A DNA stretch of 56,691 bases from Methylovulum sp. GTDB lineage: Bacteria > Pseudomonadota > Gammaproteobacteria > Methylococcales > Methylomonadaceae. The position numbers and the translations under genes are program-made. Location of the stretch: assembly GCA_030653435.1 (NCBI GenBank), contig JAURZI010000020.1, forward strand, positions 1 to 56,691, in the 5' to 3' direction. Of the stretch, positions 38,212 through 48,100 are shown piece after piece (within the stretch, counting starts at the first letter, position 1; each line of letters starts with the position of its first letter). The notes under the pieces were generated by a model, which worked only from the letters and a program-made list of their open reading frames with translations, searched no databases and was not told where the DNA came from.

Positions 38212-38427
38212 CTAAACCGCAACCATAATAGGCGGCTGGTTTTTGTGGACTGTAATAGATGACATGGCTTTTTGGTCTTCCGCCCATAGCCAGGCAATAA
38301 TAGCCTCTTTAATATTTTCTAAGGCTTCTCGCTCATCCGCTCCTTGGGAAACGCAACCAGGAAGGGCGGGACACTCCACAACTATCCAGCCATCCTCAGC
38401 TTGTTCTAGCGTAACATGGAAATTCAT
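38212..38427 (-). CDS. hicB: HicB-type antitoxin
   Basis: A 71-aa protein: FHVTLEQAEDGWIVVECPALPGCVSQGADEREALENIKEAI is the HicB partial RNase H-like fold. It has a short C-terminus and no evident ribbon-helix-helix domain, so DNA autoregulation is uncertain. A ribosome-binding site (GGAGAA) precedes the ATG. Confidence 0.9.
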   Translation of the reverse strand: MNFHVTLEQAEDGWIVVECPALPGCVSQGADEREALENIKEAIIAWLWAEDQKAMSSITVHKNQPPIMVAV

Positions 38428-38518
38428 ACTTATTTCTCCAATAAAATGGGATGTTTTTAAAAAACGAACGGCTAAACTCGGTGAACAAATTCGTGTGTAA
38501 TTTTTTTGCAGACACGTT

Positions 38519-38767
38519 TTAGGCTGGAGAGAATGCCTTGAGAATTAAGGTTAAAATACCGCCTAGCACCAAACCGACCAACCATTTGATAACCAGTAAT
38601 TCGCGCTCCAGACGGTTAATGTCTAATTTTGTCGCTAATTGCGAATCCATTGCTTCAGAAAATGCAGTCACTAATACCCCAGCCTCTGCTTTAGCCTGTG
38701 CTTCAGGAACACCACCAGCCTTGAGTTTTTCAACAAACTTTATGGTATCAAAGGTAATTGTTGCCAT
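38519..38767 (-). CDS. DUF1640-like coiled-coil membrane protein
   Basis: An 82-aa protein from the ATG with a good ribosome-binding site (GGAGAC); the longer upstream frame is not used. It matches the DUF1640/CCDC90 pattern: FDTIKFVEKLKAGGVPEAQAKAEAGVLVTAFSEA, a short coiled coil (LDINRLERELLVIKW) and a C-terminal membrane segment (LVGLVLGGILTLILKAF). Bacterial members are often near toxin-antitoxin or mobile genes; function is unknown. Confidence 0.75.
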   Translation of the reverse strand: MATITFDTIKFVEKLKAGGVPEAQAKAEAGVLVTAFSEAMDSQLATKLDINRLERELLVIKWLVGLVLGGILTLILKAFSPA

Positions 38768-38804
38768 AATAGTCTCCAATAAATTTAAGACATCAGTGTA
38801 GTAC

Positions 38805-38841
38805 AAACAAAAAAACCGCCCCCGGTTTCCCGAGGGCGGTT
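38805..38841 (-). terminator. Rho-independent terminator for the RTX-like gene
   Basis: It has the same hairpin as at 37921 (AACCGCCC / GGGCGGTT). The A-run lies on the left, i.e. a T-run after the hairpin on the minus strand; no T-run exists on the plus strand. It lies about 86 nt past the stop of the RTX-like gene. Confidence 0.8.
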
Positions 38842-38926
38842 CATGCAAGCAACCCGCAATGTTCACCGTAAAAGGGTGGGCACGAACAGCGTGTGCCCAC
38901 ACTACCCGGCTACCTGGCTTACAGCT

Positions 38927-40369
38927 TTAAGTCCAAGAAAAATCAGCAGTAGTCAAGTTAGCTAAGCTGACGCCTGTCAACATAATTGACATGTCTGTCG
39001 TAGCATCACCATTAACATCGATTTCCAAAAGTCCAATTGAAGTACCGGTATCATAAAACCGAGCCTGTGAATTTCCGGCTCCGGCCCACTCGGCAACAGC
39101 AGTAGTACTCGTGTCTGTTGCACGATCTTGGGTAAGCATGGCAAACGTCCCCGACAGCCCAGTAAATTTCAGGGTGTCCACGATTCCAACACCTGAAGCA
39201 GCACCAGTACCGGCCTCAAAATTGGTTATCGTATCGCGCGTAGCCGATGATGTACCCGAATCGGTTTTCAAAGCATAGCTGAAAGTATCCGCTCCTGTAG
39301 CACCCGTAAGAGTATCGGCGCCGCCGTTACCTCTAATGGTGGTACCGGTCGAAGCCGCCGCTAATGCGATAATGTCGCTCGAACTGGAGCCTATTATTTG
39401 GTCAGCGCCACCGCCCGAAGTAATGGATACATTCGATGCCGCAGTTAGCGTTACGGTATCAGCAGTCGAACCTAACGTCAGCGTGTCGGCGTTGGTCGTA
39501 CCATTACTGTTGTATTTCAGGTTGACCGCGGCGCTAGAGAGCGTGAGGGTGTCAGACGCGGTGGTGCCGGTAATCGTATCGATGCCGGTGCCGCCACCCG
39601 TCGCATAAATCAGCCCCGTAGTGCCAGAGCCCAATTTAATGCTGTCAGCGCCAGTAGAACCGGTGATGGTATCGGTACCGCCGCCATTATTGTAGGTAAA
39701 GGAAGAAGCCGCAGAAAGGGTAATTTTGTCTACTCCACCATCGCCGGTAAGTGTATCGGTGCCACCACCGCTTTTATACATCCAAAAAGCATCGACAGGC
39801 GTAGTTTCAGCAAGCCCATCGCTTAGGGTAATAATGTCGTTGCCAGATGAACCGATTAATATGTCGGTAGCAGCCGTTGTGCTATCGGATACAAGTATGA
39901 TTTTAGACGCGGCAGTCAGGGTTATAGTGTCGCTCACAAGCGTTGCAGGACCCACAGGAGTCGCTATGGTGAGGGTGTCGGCTGCTGTAATGCTGCCACT
40001 GCTGAATTTGATGTTAACACTTTTAACAGTGCCCGTGTTGCTCAGGGTAATGCTTTCTGATGCAGCGGCTCCAAACAACGTGTCGACCGTAGCGGCCAAC
40101 GTATTTTTGGTATCAAAAGCAATGGTCGCTACTGCAGCAATAGCAACGCTCTCGCCAAATGTGCTCAATGTTTGGGCGGCCGTCAATGCGCCAAGCAATT
40201 TGATGCTGTCTCCCAGAGTGGAGCCGGTGATGTTGTTAACCCCGGCGACAGAAAGGGTTCCTGCGGTAAGCAGGGTTATAGCGGTCGTGCCTGAACCAGC
40301 GAACGAAGTCGCGTCTATACGGTAAGTACCGCCACCTGAAGCAGGATCTGTAAACTTAAACTTTGACAT
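38927..40369 (-). CDS. RTX-like repeat protein, probably secreted by a type I route
   Basis: A 480-aa protein, extremely Ser/Thr/Gly/Ala-rich and almost free of charge except Asp, without cysteine and without an N-terminal signal peptide. Imperfect RTX-type units recur (GGGTDTLTGDGGVDKITL, GGGTDTITGSTGADSIKL, NGGADTLTGATGADTF). The C-terminal 100 residues (TITNFEAGTGAAS ... LEIDVNGDATTDMSIMLTGV) resemble the beta-roll end and secretion region of serralysin-type proteins. The N-terminal half lacks clean nonapeptides and may be an S-layer-like or adhesin module. A ribosome-binding site (AAGG) precedes the ATG. The pilin gene is 97 nt upstream on the same strand. No ABC/HlyD set is adjacent. Confidence 0.75.
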   Translation of the reverse strand: MSKFKFTDPASGGGTYRIDATSFAGSGTTAITLLTAGTLSVAGVNNITGSTLGDSIKLLGALTAAQTLSTFGESVAIAAVATIAFDTKNTLAATVDTLFGAAASESITLSNTGTVKSVNIKFSSGSITAADTLTIATPVGPATLVSDTITLTAASKIILVSDSTTAATDILIGSSGNDIITLSDGLAETTPVDAFWMYKSGGGTDTLTGDGGVDKITLSAASSFTYNNGGGTDTITGSTGADSIKLGSGTTGLIYATGGGTGIDTITGTTASDTLTLSSAAVNLKYNSNGTTNADTLTLGSTADTVTLTAASNVSITSGGGADQIIGSSSSDIIALAAASTGTTIRGNGGADTLTGATGADTFSYALKTDSGTSSATRDTITNFEAGTGAASGVGIVDTLKFTGLSGTFAMLTQDRATDTSTTAVAEWAGAGNSQARFYDTGTSIGLLEIDVNGDATTDMSIMLTGVSLANLTTADFSWT

Positions 40370-40466
40370 AATAATTTACCTTTAATTTTAAAGTGAGGAT
40401 GGGGTGCGGCAAACGCTTACGGTATCAACAGGGATACCGCAGCATATTCTATATCAGATTTAATTT

Positions 40467-40997
40467 TTAACGGCATTCAGCTGGTGCATATTTAGCTGGC
40501 AACGTACCGGCAGACCCAACCGTCAGGCCACGATTACCTGCTGTAGCAGCAGTATCAGATGAGCAAGCCCAATCAACCGCGCCTGTTGCACCCGCAACAA
40601 TAAGCTGATTATTCACATTCGGGGTAAATACTATCGTCTTGCTTTGGGCATCGGTCGGCAAACCACCTGCCGCTGCCGTAGTCACCGTAATGTCATAGGG
40701 TGAGCCAACAGTAATTTGTATATCACTTACAAACTTGGATGTTTTCTCAGATTGCTGCTTGGCGTTATAGCCAGTTATAAATGCGTCTACTCCATCCACG
40801 CTATCCGATTGAAAGGCTTCACTAAGCCCTGCTTTAACCGCATCGCCCGCAACGATGGCTTCAGTAATTTTCGCACGTACCGTGTAATCCTGATAAGCCG
40901 GAATAGCAATGGCCGCTAATATACCGATGATCGCAACAACGATCATTAACTCGATTAAGGTAAAACCTTGTTGTACTTTTTGCATTTGATTTTTCAT
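40467..40997 (-). CDS. Type IV major pilin-like protein (PilA family)
   Basis: A 176-aa protein from the ATG with an AGGAAA ribosome-binding site; the upstream in-frame extension is not used. The prepilin leader [11 protein letters not shown] is followed by [37 protein letters not shown], with Glu5 of the mature protein. The variable beta region has a C-terminal cysteine pair (WACSSDT ... APAECR) forming the D-loop. It polymerises into type IV pili after PilD cleavage and N-methylation. No other pil gene is in the window. Confidence 0.9.
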   Translation of the reverse strand: MKNQMQKVQQGFTLIELMIVVAIIGILAAIAIPAYQDYTVRAKITEAIVAGDAVKAGLSEAFQSDSVDGVDAFITGYNAKQQSEKTSKFVSDIQITVGSPYDITVTTAAAGGLPTDAQSKTIVFTPNVNNQLIVAGATGAVDWACSSDTAATAGNRGLTVGSAGTLPAKYAPAECR

Positions 40998-41045
40998 GGA
41001 ATGTTTCCTATTTTTTTGATGGGATTTAACTTCACGAACTCTAAA

Positions 41046-41060
41046 GCAGGATATGTGCCA
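41046..41060 (-). promoter_or_regulatory. Sigma54 (RpoN) promoter for the pilin gene
   Basis: On the minus strand TGGCAC-N5-CTGC matches the -24/-12 consensus TGGCAC-N5-TTGC except for one base. It is about 50 nt upstream of the pilin ATG. Type IV pilin genes are classically RpoN/PilR-dependent, which supports it. The rest of the 40998-41413 region, upstream of both the pilin and the coiled-coil gene, shows no other gene. Confidence 0.7.
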
Positions 41061-41413
41061 TGGCGTTATACCCGGTACGGTATTTTCAGTGTTCGTTAAG
41101 CGTTTGTAGCCTCGCCACATCAGCGATAACAAGATGCGGGGTTTGTTTTCCCGGTGTTGTTGCTTGCCGTAGCTTCTGTTTTTCGGCTGGAGCAGGACTG
41201 TGTTATAAACCCGCCAAGCTTGCTGTACTTGCTGAAACAGCCGTCCAGGCACTTTACGTTAGCTCAGGTAATAACTCATTTTGTCGGAATGTGACAAAAA
41301 GGGTCAATACATCCGCCTGTTTTTCGCCCATGCCGCCCATCCAAATCCCCGGTCATTATGCTATAGTTGTCAGCATATACTTACAGCGTTGTTATGCGGC
41401 ATGAGGTTAGGCT

Positions 41414-41890
41414 ATGGCGTTGGCTCAAGAAGATTTAGATCAAATTCAATTATTAATCAAAAAAATCATCTCGGAAAGCCCCGAGGTGATGAACGCCAAT
41501 GTGCGCTATGAGCTGGATTTACGCGAACGGACTATTCGCGTCGAAGAGGCGCTTAAGCATCAGCGTGAGTTGATGATGGATGGCTTTAAGCACATGGAGC
41601 AGCGTTTTGAGCAGGTCGACAAGCGTTTTGAACAGGTTGATAAGCGTTTTGAGCAAATGCACCTGGATATGAACAAGCGCTTTGAGCAAGTGGATAAACG
41701 CTTTGAGCAAATCGACAAACGTTTTGAACACGTCGATAAGCGCCTTGAACAGATTGATAAGCGTCTGGATCTGCAACACCAGGAAGTCATGGGTTTGCAC
41801 CATGAAATCAAGCTGCTGATGCGCTGGAGCTTCGGCACCTTAGTGGCCATCGGCGGCTTGATTGTTGCCGTGTTACGCTTGGCGCCTTGA
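41414..41890 (+). CDS. Heptad-repeat coiled-coil membrane protein
   Basis: A 158-aa protein. The core is a regular heptad array (RFEQVDK, RFEQMHL, RFEQIDK, RFEHVDK, RLEQIDK; about residues 62-118) encoded by 21-nt DNA repeats. A C-terminal membrane segment follows (WSFGTLVAIGGLIVAVLRL). The array predicts a long parallel coiled coil anchored by its C-terminus. Similar DUF1640/coiled-coil proteins are widespread in Methylococcales-type genomes (from memory). Function unknown. A truncated duplicate of its 5' end lies at 41969-42013. Confidence 0.75.
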   Translation: MALAQEDLDQIQLLIKKIISESPEVMNANVRYELDLRERTIRVEEALKHQRELMMDGFKHMEQRFEQVDKRFEQVDKRFEQMHLDMNKRFEQVDKRFEQIDKRFEHVDKRLEQIDKRLDLQHQEVMGLHHEIKLLMRWSFGTLVAIGGLIVAVLRLAP

Positions 41891-41968
41891 CGGTTAGACA
41901 GGGGCAACAAGACCCGACCAGACGGTCAGGCCTGGTTTTGCGTTTCATAGGACTCCGCACTTTACATC

Positions 41969-42013
41969 CATGAGGATAGGCTTTGGCTCAAGAAGATTTA
42001 GATCAAATTCAAT
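41969..42013 (+). pseudogene. Truncated duplicate of the coiled-coil gene start
   Basis: CATGAGGATAGGCTTTGGCTCAAGAAG and following bases repeat 41402-41453 with a small deletion, and stop abruptly where the MITE fragment begins at 42016. Confidence 0.6.
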
Positions 42014-42015
42014 GA

Positions 42016-42110
42016 TTACTCCCATCTGAGCCAAAAAGCGTTGAAGTTTTTGCCAGAGGTCATTATTCAGCCTTTTTCCACCGTAGGGCGCATGGCGCGC
42101 CCTACAAGGC
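42016..42110. repeat. MITE fragment (copy 4, inverted relative to copies 1-2)
   Basis: It starts TTACTCCCATCTGAGCCAAAAAGCG, the reverse complement of the right end of copy 2. The palindromic core GTAGGGCGCATGGCGCGCCCTAC follows, and the other end is missing. It lies between the truncated duplicate and the giant gene. Confidence 0.65.
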
Positions 42111-42186
42111 TGTTTGATAAGTGGTTAGCGGCGGTGGAGCTGCAGTGTCCTTGTCAAATCGCTCTTATCGTTTATAGGTATCTCTC

Positions 42187-45100
42187 GTGAATAACAAAAG
42201 CTTTCCTCTGCGTATTGTCGGACAATTCAATAAGGACAATACCACTTGGCGTGGCCGTCGCGGCATCGGCGCCGTTGTTGCCAGGGGTATGTATCGTTTC
42301 GGGTGCAACGCCTGCGAGGAGATGCAGGTCAGCGTTGTTGACGATGCCGACCGCAGGGTCGCCATTACCGCACAAGTTTGCCAAAGCTCGCTGCAACTGA
42401 TGTTTTCCCGCTTCACGATCGACCCGGCATTCGGCGGCCTATTGAAAAAGTTGGCCGAATGCGAGCTGGCTGTTGTTTTTATCGAAGGTCATGAGCGTCT
42501 GCTGGAGTTGGATAGCGACGCCAATATCCTTACGGTTGCCTGCGATCTGGCTATCCCGCTCGGTTATTCCGCTTGTCTGGATTTCGCTCAGAAAACAGCA
42601 GATCAGCAAGCCTTCGAACACTTGCTGGCGCTAGGACACTACTATCTATTGCTGTGTTGGCAGGGCTGGACTGAGCGTCAGGCCTTAGCCAAAGTTGTCG
42701 AAGGCTATGCCTCGTTGTTAAAAACCGAACGAGCCTGTTTGCATAGCCTATTGGAAGGCAACCTACTGGATAGCGGCAATTTGTTTTCGATGTTTCTGAA
42801 ACGGGCGGCATTTGACCGCACCGGCGGTATCGAAATCAGTCGGCAACAGGTCTGGCTGGATCAACAGATGACTTGGTTGTTCGGACAAGATCGTATCGAT
42901 CTGCCTTATCCGCGTCAGGCTGCATTGGATATTCTGCAAGGCGAAGCCGATGTGGACGGACAACGTACACAGCTTTATCAGTTGCTGCGCGGCTATGATA
43001 GGTCTTTGGAGAGCGGTAATATCGAACGCATTGCCACCGAAGTTCGCGCAGCCCGCCAACAACTGATTTTCGGGCGCATGAGCCGCGCCTTCCACAATCA
43101 GGCGACCTTGTTTGCCAATGCGGTGCTGTTGCAACCTGGCGCGGCTTGGCGACAACTGGCCGCTGAGCTGTCCTCGCAGACGGTGGGTGTGCCTGAGTTG
43201 CATGCCAGTGCCGGGGCTTTGGCGCTGTTGCTGGCCAGCTCCGGGGAAATCCCGCTGACAACGTTGGAAGGCGCTTGCGAGCGCTTTGAAGATGCGGTCC
43301 TCGACGAACAGAAAAAGGCTTTATCGGACGCGCTTGTCGACTCCCGTTCACGGGTGGAAAACTATAACGACCCGCTGGTCGGCCAATACGAAGTTGCTGC
43401 CCCGCATGCAGACATCATGGTACGGGCAGGGCAGGGCTTGCGTTTGGTTGACCGCATACGCGAGGAATTTCTGGGCGCGGCTAAACGTCATGCCGCTTAT
43501 GTTGTCATCAGCCAGCGGCCTTCGCCTACCGGCTCTCATCTACTCATTAAAATCAACGAGTTCCAGGATCCGTATTCAGGCAAGGCAGAAAACTTGCGTA
43601 AGCTGGTCAGGTTAGCCGGAGACCGTATCTACAGCAGCCCGGACTACGGCTGGCTGGCAGTCGCCGACCACTGGATAGAAGCCATCCCGCTGTTCATCAA
43701 GGAAGAAGTCCTGGTGCAAGACGGGCAGGAAAGCACCCGCACGGTCATCGACATTTCCGGCATGGAAGTCTCTTTCCGCGAGGAAATGGCGGACCTATGG
43801 GCCGTTAATCTGCGCCAGGTTCTGGATAGCGAGTTGCATTGCTTGGCCAGGGAATATGTGGCTGGCGAAAAACTTACCGGTTTCGACGAAGTATCCGATG
43901 CAGATGATATCGCCGCCGTGGCTGTGTTGCTGGGCGACAGATATCGCAGGGAGATTAACCAAGTCCAAAAATTGATTGAAGCCGAAGAGCTTGCACCTTT
44001 CGATGCCATGCGGCAAATCCTGCTGGGCGACCCGATATTGCGGCAGCTTGCTGAACACCAGCAAGGCACCGGCTCCTGGCCGGCATCGGTCAGGCAGCTC
44101 ATCCAAGTTATAAACTTCGACACGGAAGTTTTCCGGCTCAAGCCCCACGCTCTGAAGCCGCGCCGTGCATTGCCAACGCTGCATGTCCTGACGACCCAAT
44201 CTGCCGGCATGACCGAAGGTTATATCCGTACTTGGCTGGAAGAGTCGATGGCCTTGTTCAATATCGCCGAAGACCTAGGTCTGCACGACAAAATAACGGA
44301 GCGCGAGGCGTTTTTCATATCCCGTATCCTCGCCTTGGGCGAGAAATTGATCCGCGAGCTGGGCGTCTGGATAGAGGTCGAGGAATTGTGCGCCAATGAG
44401 CAGATTCCGCAAACCGCCGCCATACTGAGGCTTATCAACAGGAACCGTTTGTTACAGCAGGAATTATCCTGCCTGGGTGCGTTGCTGGAGTTCGAGGAGA
44501 TACAGCAAGGCAGGAAAAAGGCCGAAGATTGCGGCGAGCCTAAAGTCGTTGAGGACTATCTGACCCTGCATGCCGAAGCGTTGCAGGAGGCTGCGCTGAT
44601 CGAGGTGATTGCGCGCAACCGCACAACCTTGATTAGCCGGATGGGCGGGGGCGGTTCCGATGAAGCACTGCGGCGCACCGTACTGGACGATGAATATTAC
44701 CGTCAAGACTTAGAGGCCTACACGCGCTTGGTAGCCCGCCGCCGGGTGCTGGAAGGCTTGAATGCCGGGCATCCGCAACAGCAGCTTAACGAGTGCTGCG
44801 AAACCTATCTGCGTCGCTTCCAGCAATTACGTAAAACGACGGCTAGAAAAGAGATTATTGCCGAACACGGCTTGAATCACCTGACGCTGAGTCCGCAGTA
44901 TTATTTTCAGGCCAGCGGCGGCGGTAAGCGTTACCATTTGATTTACACGCCCAGTCGCGTGGATTTGGGGCAACGCGAGCGCGAATCGGTGGAAACCTGG
45001 TCGCAATGGGTGGGCGGCGCCGACCGGGCGGCCGCACAAACGGGACGGCAGATTTATAGCCTGATTAACAAAGACGTCCGGTGTTTTGACAGCTTGACCG

Positions 45101-48100
45101 AACCCGAAATATTGAAAACCGGTGAAAATGCCTCGATGGCGTCGCATTTCGGTTTTTCGAATGCCTTGAGCATGATGGTCACGGCGTCCGCACACGGCGA
45201 TTTCGAGGCCATGGCGGATTTGATGAACCGGCGTCGCGACCGCCTGATTCACCCGGCCGGCGAAGGTTACGGCGGCTATTGCGTCCCCAAGGATGGGCTG
45301 TTCCTTGAATTCGTGCTGACTTTGAATTGCGCGGAAAAACTAAGCCAGATGGGTTTGCCCGCAGCTTATCATAGTGCCGTCGTCGCGTTGGCTAATGCTT
45401 TGCTCGACCGCAAGCCGGAGTTTGGCGGCCAACTGGAGTGGGAAGCCTGGGCCGCGAGCCAATTGCAAGGTCAAGATGGTCTGAAACCCTATTTCACGGT
45501 CAGCAGCGGCCTGCCGGTGTTCCAGATTACCCGTATCGCGCATGTTCTGGAGCATCTGGGCAAACCGCAATTACGTGACCCGTATCGGGTTGCCGCCAGC
45601 CTGGCCGCAGGTTGGGGATTGCACAAGATGGTGACCGGCGGCGAGCAAGTCAACCGTTTCATGCCGTTTTTCAAATCCTGGTTGATCCGTCAGGGTGTCT
45701 GTGAAGCGGCCCGCCGTCATGCCGATTTGCCTATCCGCGTCGAAAATTGCGTCGTGGTGCTGACTGCCGAATATAAACCCGACACCCAGGACGCCCGTTT
45801 TGCCACCGGCCTGCGTAAGTTTGAGATTCTTGCGGGTACAGGCAGCCATCTGCTTAATGCGCTGGATCTGGATGGCCGGATTATTGCCGTGTTGATGAAT
45901 GAAGGTTTCGAAGGCTTGCAACAACGCGGTTGGGATGGCCGGATTAGGGACATGCTGGCTATCAGCGCGGATGACAGCAAGGCAGACGGACAGTTGCGCG
46001 GTTTGTTCCCTGCATCCAGGCTGCCCGCCGAAATCCGCATGGTTTCGCCGACCGGATTATCCACCCAGGACTTGCTCAATTACACCAGCGACACCCAACT
46101 TGAAGCCATTGCCGACGAAACACACAGGGAGCTGTTGGCATTGGGGCTGACGGCCAAGGAAATCGAAGCCAATTTACGAACCTGGGGCGCCAGACTTGGT
46201 CATTGGGCTAGTCGCCAACCGCCCAGCACGGGGCTGCTGGAGCGCATGGGCGGACGCATCCATGTGCTGGCGTTAGCGGTGCTAGGCCCCGAACGCCGCT
46301 ATGAATACGCCGTCCAGGGCGCGGACGTGATCGACACCGGGATTCCTCATCGCAGCCTACGCGATCTTCTGGCTGACCCCGCCCGACTGTGTAGGTTGAT
46401 GCTCGAAGGCAACCCGAACAGCGCGCTGGTCATCGTCGATGGTGCTGCCGGGGCGCGGCATCGTGCGATGAACCGTGGCGATGTCATGCGTTGGTTTGCC
46501 GCAGCTGAACAGTTGGGCCGGGAGTCCGTTTATCTGAGCGTGGGCATGGGGCAACAAACCATCGAAGCCTGGCGGTCGGATATGCGGCGCAGGCGGAGGC
46601 GGGCCGAGCGGTTGTTGCAGAGCTTAACCGGCGATGACCCAGGGTTAGCCCACCAGGTTTACGGACGAATTATCGACGAGATACGCCAGGACCAGGAAAT
46701 CCAGTCGGCCTTGAGCGAAACCGATAAACTGGACCGTTTTGGTCGGGGCTGCGAAAGCGACCGGGTGCTGGTCGATGCCTTGGGGCGCATCGGCAGCGGT
46801 GTCGCGTTGAAAGATCTGGGCTTTGTCGACTTCCTGGCTTTGGGCGGCCTGTACTTGTTGATGGGTGCAACAGAGGAAGACGTCCGTGCCGCGATGGCAT
46901 CTTTTGCTACGGCCATCACCCGTTTGGGAGGCTACAGCAGCCGCACTGATGAACGGGTGCTTGGGCTGTTGTTGCCTACGCATCAGCGGATGAGCGTAGC
47001 GGAGTTCCGTGAGGAAAAAGGCGTCGAAAGTTCCAACAAGGCGATGGAAGAAAGGGCGACAGTTGCGCTGGAAACGCGCCGCCAGTTAGCTGCCCGTGTC
47101 GCCCAGGCCCGTGCGCTGAACCAGCGGCAAACCGGTTTCGCTGCGGTACTGGACGATACCGGCGACTTCATCAGCCTGTACCGCAAAGCCATTGCGGTAC
47201 TCGGTAACGGTGGGCAGCCTGTGACCGAGGAACATTTCGGTGCTTTCCTTAAATATACCCATAATGCGTTGACGGCGCTGGCCAGGGATTTCCAAAGCGT
47301 AGTACATCCAGAGGAAACACAAGGCATGCTTGCACGCCTGGAGCAACTGTTTTCAGGCCGACAACTCGACGAGCAAATCTACCACCGTATCGCCGGCGGC
47401 TACGAGGACATCGGCGACTTCGGCCGTTTGGCCCAACAAATCAGTGAGCAAGCCCAACAAGGGAAAATAGACGCTGTCGCCAAAGAACAGGGACTGCGTT
47501 GCGTCGCCCAAGGGGCCGAACTGTTCTATATCCTGTTGGCGGTCGAAACGACGATAGCGTACACCCATCAAGAGCCGTCCACGTTTGATGCCATGTCGCT
47601 ATGGCGGGCCCTGTCCGGTTTTTTCGCCAAGACGCTCAACGACCACAGTTATGAATATCGTCCCTGGGTTTATAGCCGAGGCACCGGTTACGCCGATTAT
47701 CAAGGCGAACGGCTATACCGTTTCGCAGTGGAACGCCACCAGTGGCTGTACGGCTATCTGCGCCATGTGGTTACCCATTATACCGATCTCAGGGAGCTGA
47801 CCGGCCCGGAGCAGGATATGCTGCTGGGCAATTATCTGGATGGCATGGAAATAGAAGCAATAGGCGCGGGTGCCGATGGACAGGTGGAAAAGATCTGGCG
47901 TGCTTACGGTCAATTGCGTGAATTGGCGTTTATCCGTAACGACGGCTTCGCAATCCCGGTGGTTTTCGCCGAATTCGATCCTGATCTCATCCATGATCGG
48001 GCACGGGTCAACCATGTCATCGCCGTTCCCGTCGGGCGCACCCATTTTTCGCGCGTGCTCTGCGAAGGCCCCAGTTTGGCACGGCAATTGGAGCAGGAAG

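Noticed and set aside
38927-40369. Tandem repeats considered as a CRISPR or satellite
   Set aside because: The repeats are degenerate, in frame, and encode RTX-like protein units.
40420-40440. CGGTATC...GATACCG stem between pilin and RTX-like genes as a terminator
   Set aside because: No T-run follows; it may only be an mRNA stem-loop.
41590-41770. Possible CRISPR-like array
   Set aside because: The 21-nt repeats are contiguous, have no unique spacers and encode coiled-coil heptads in frame.
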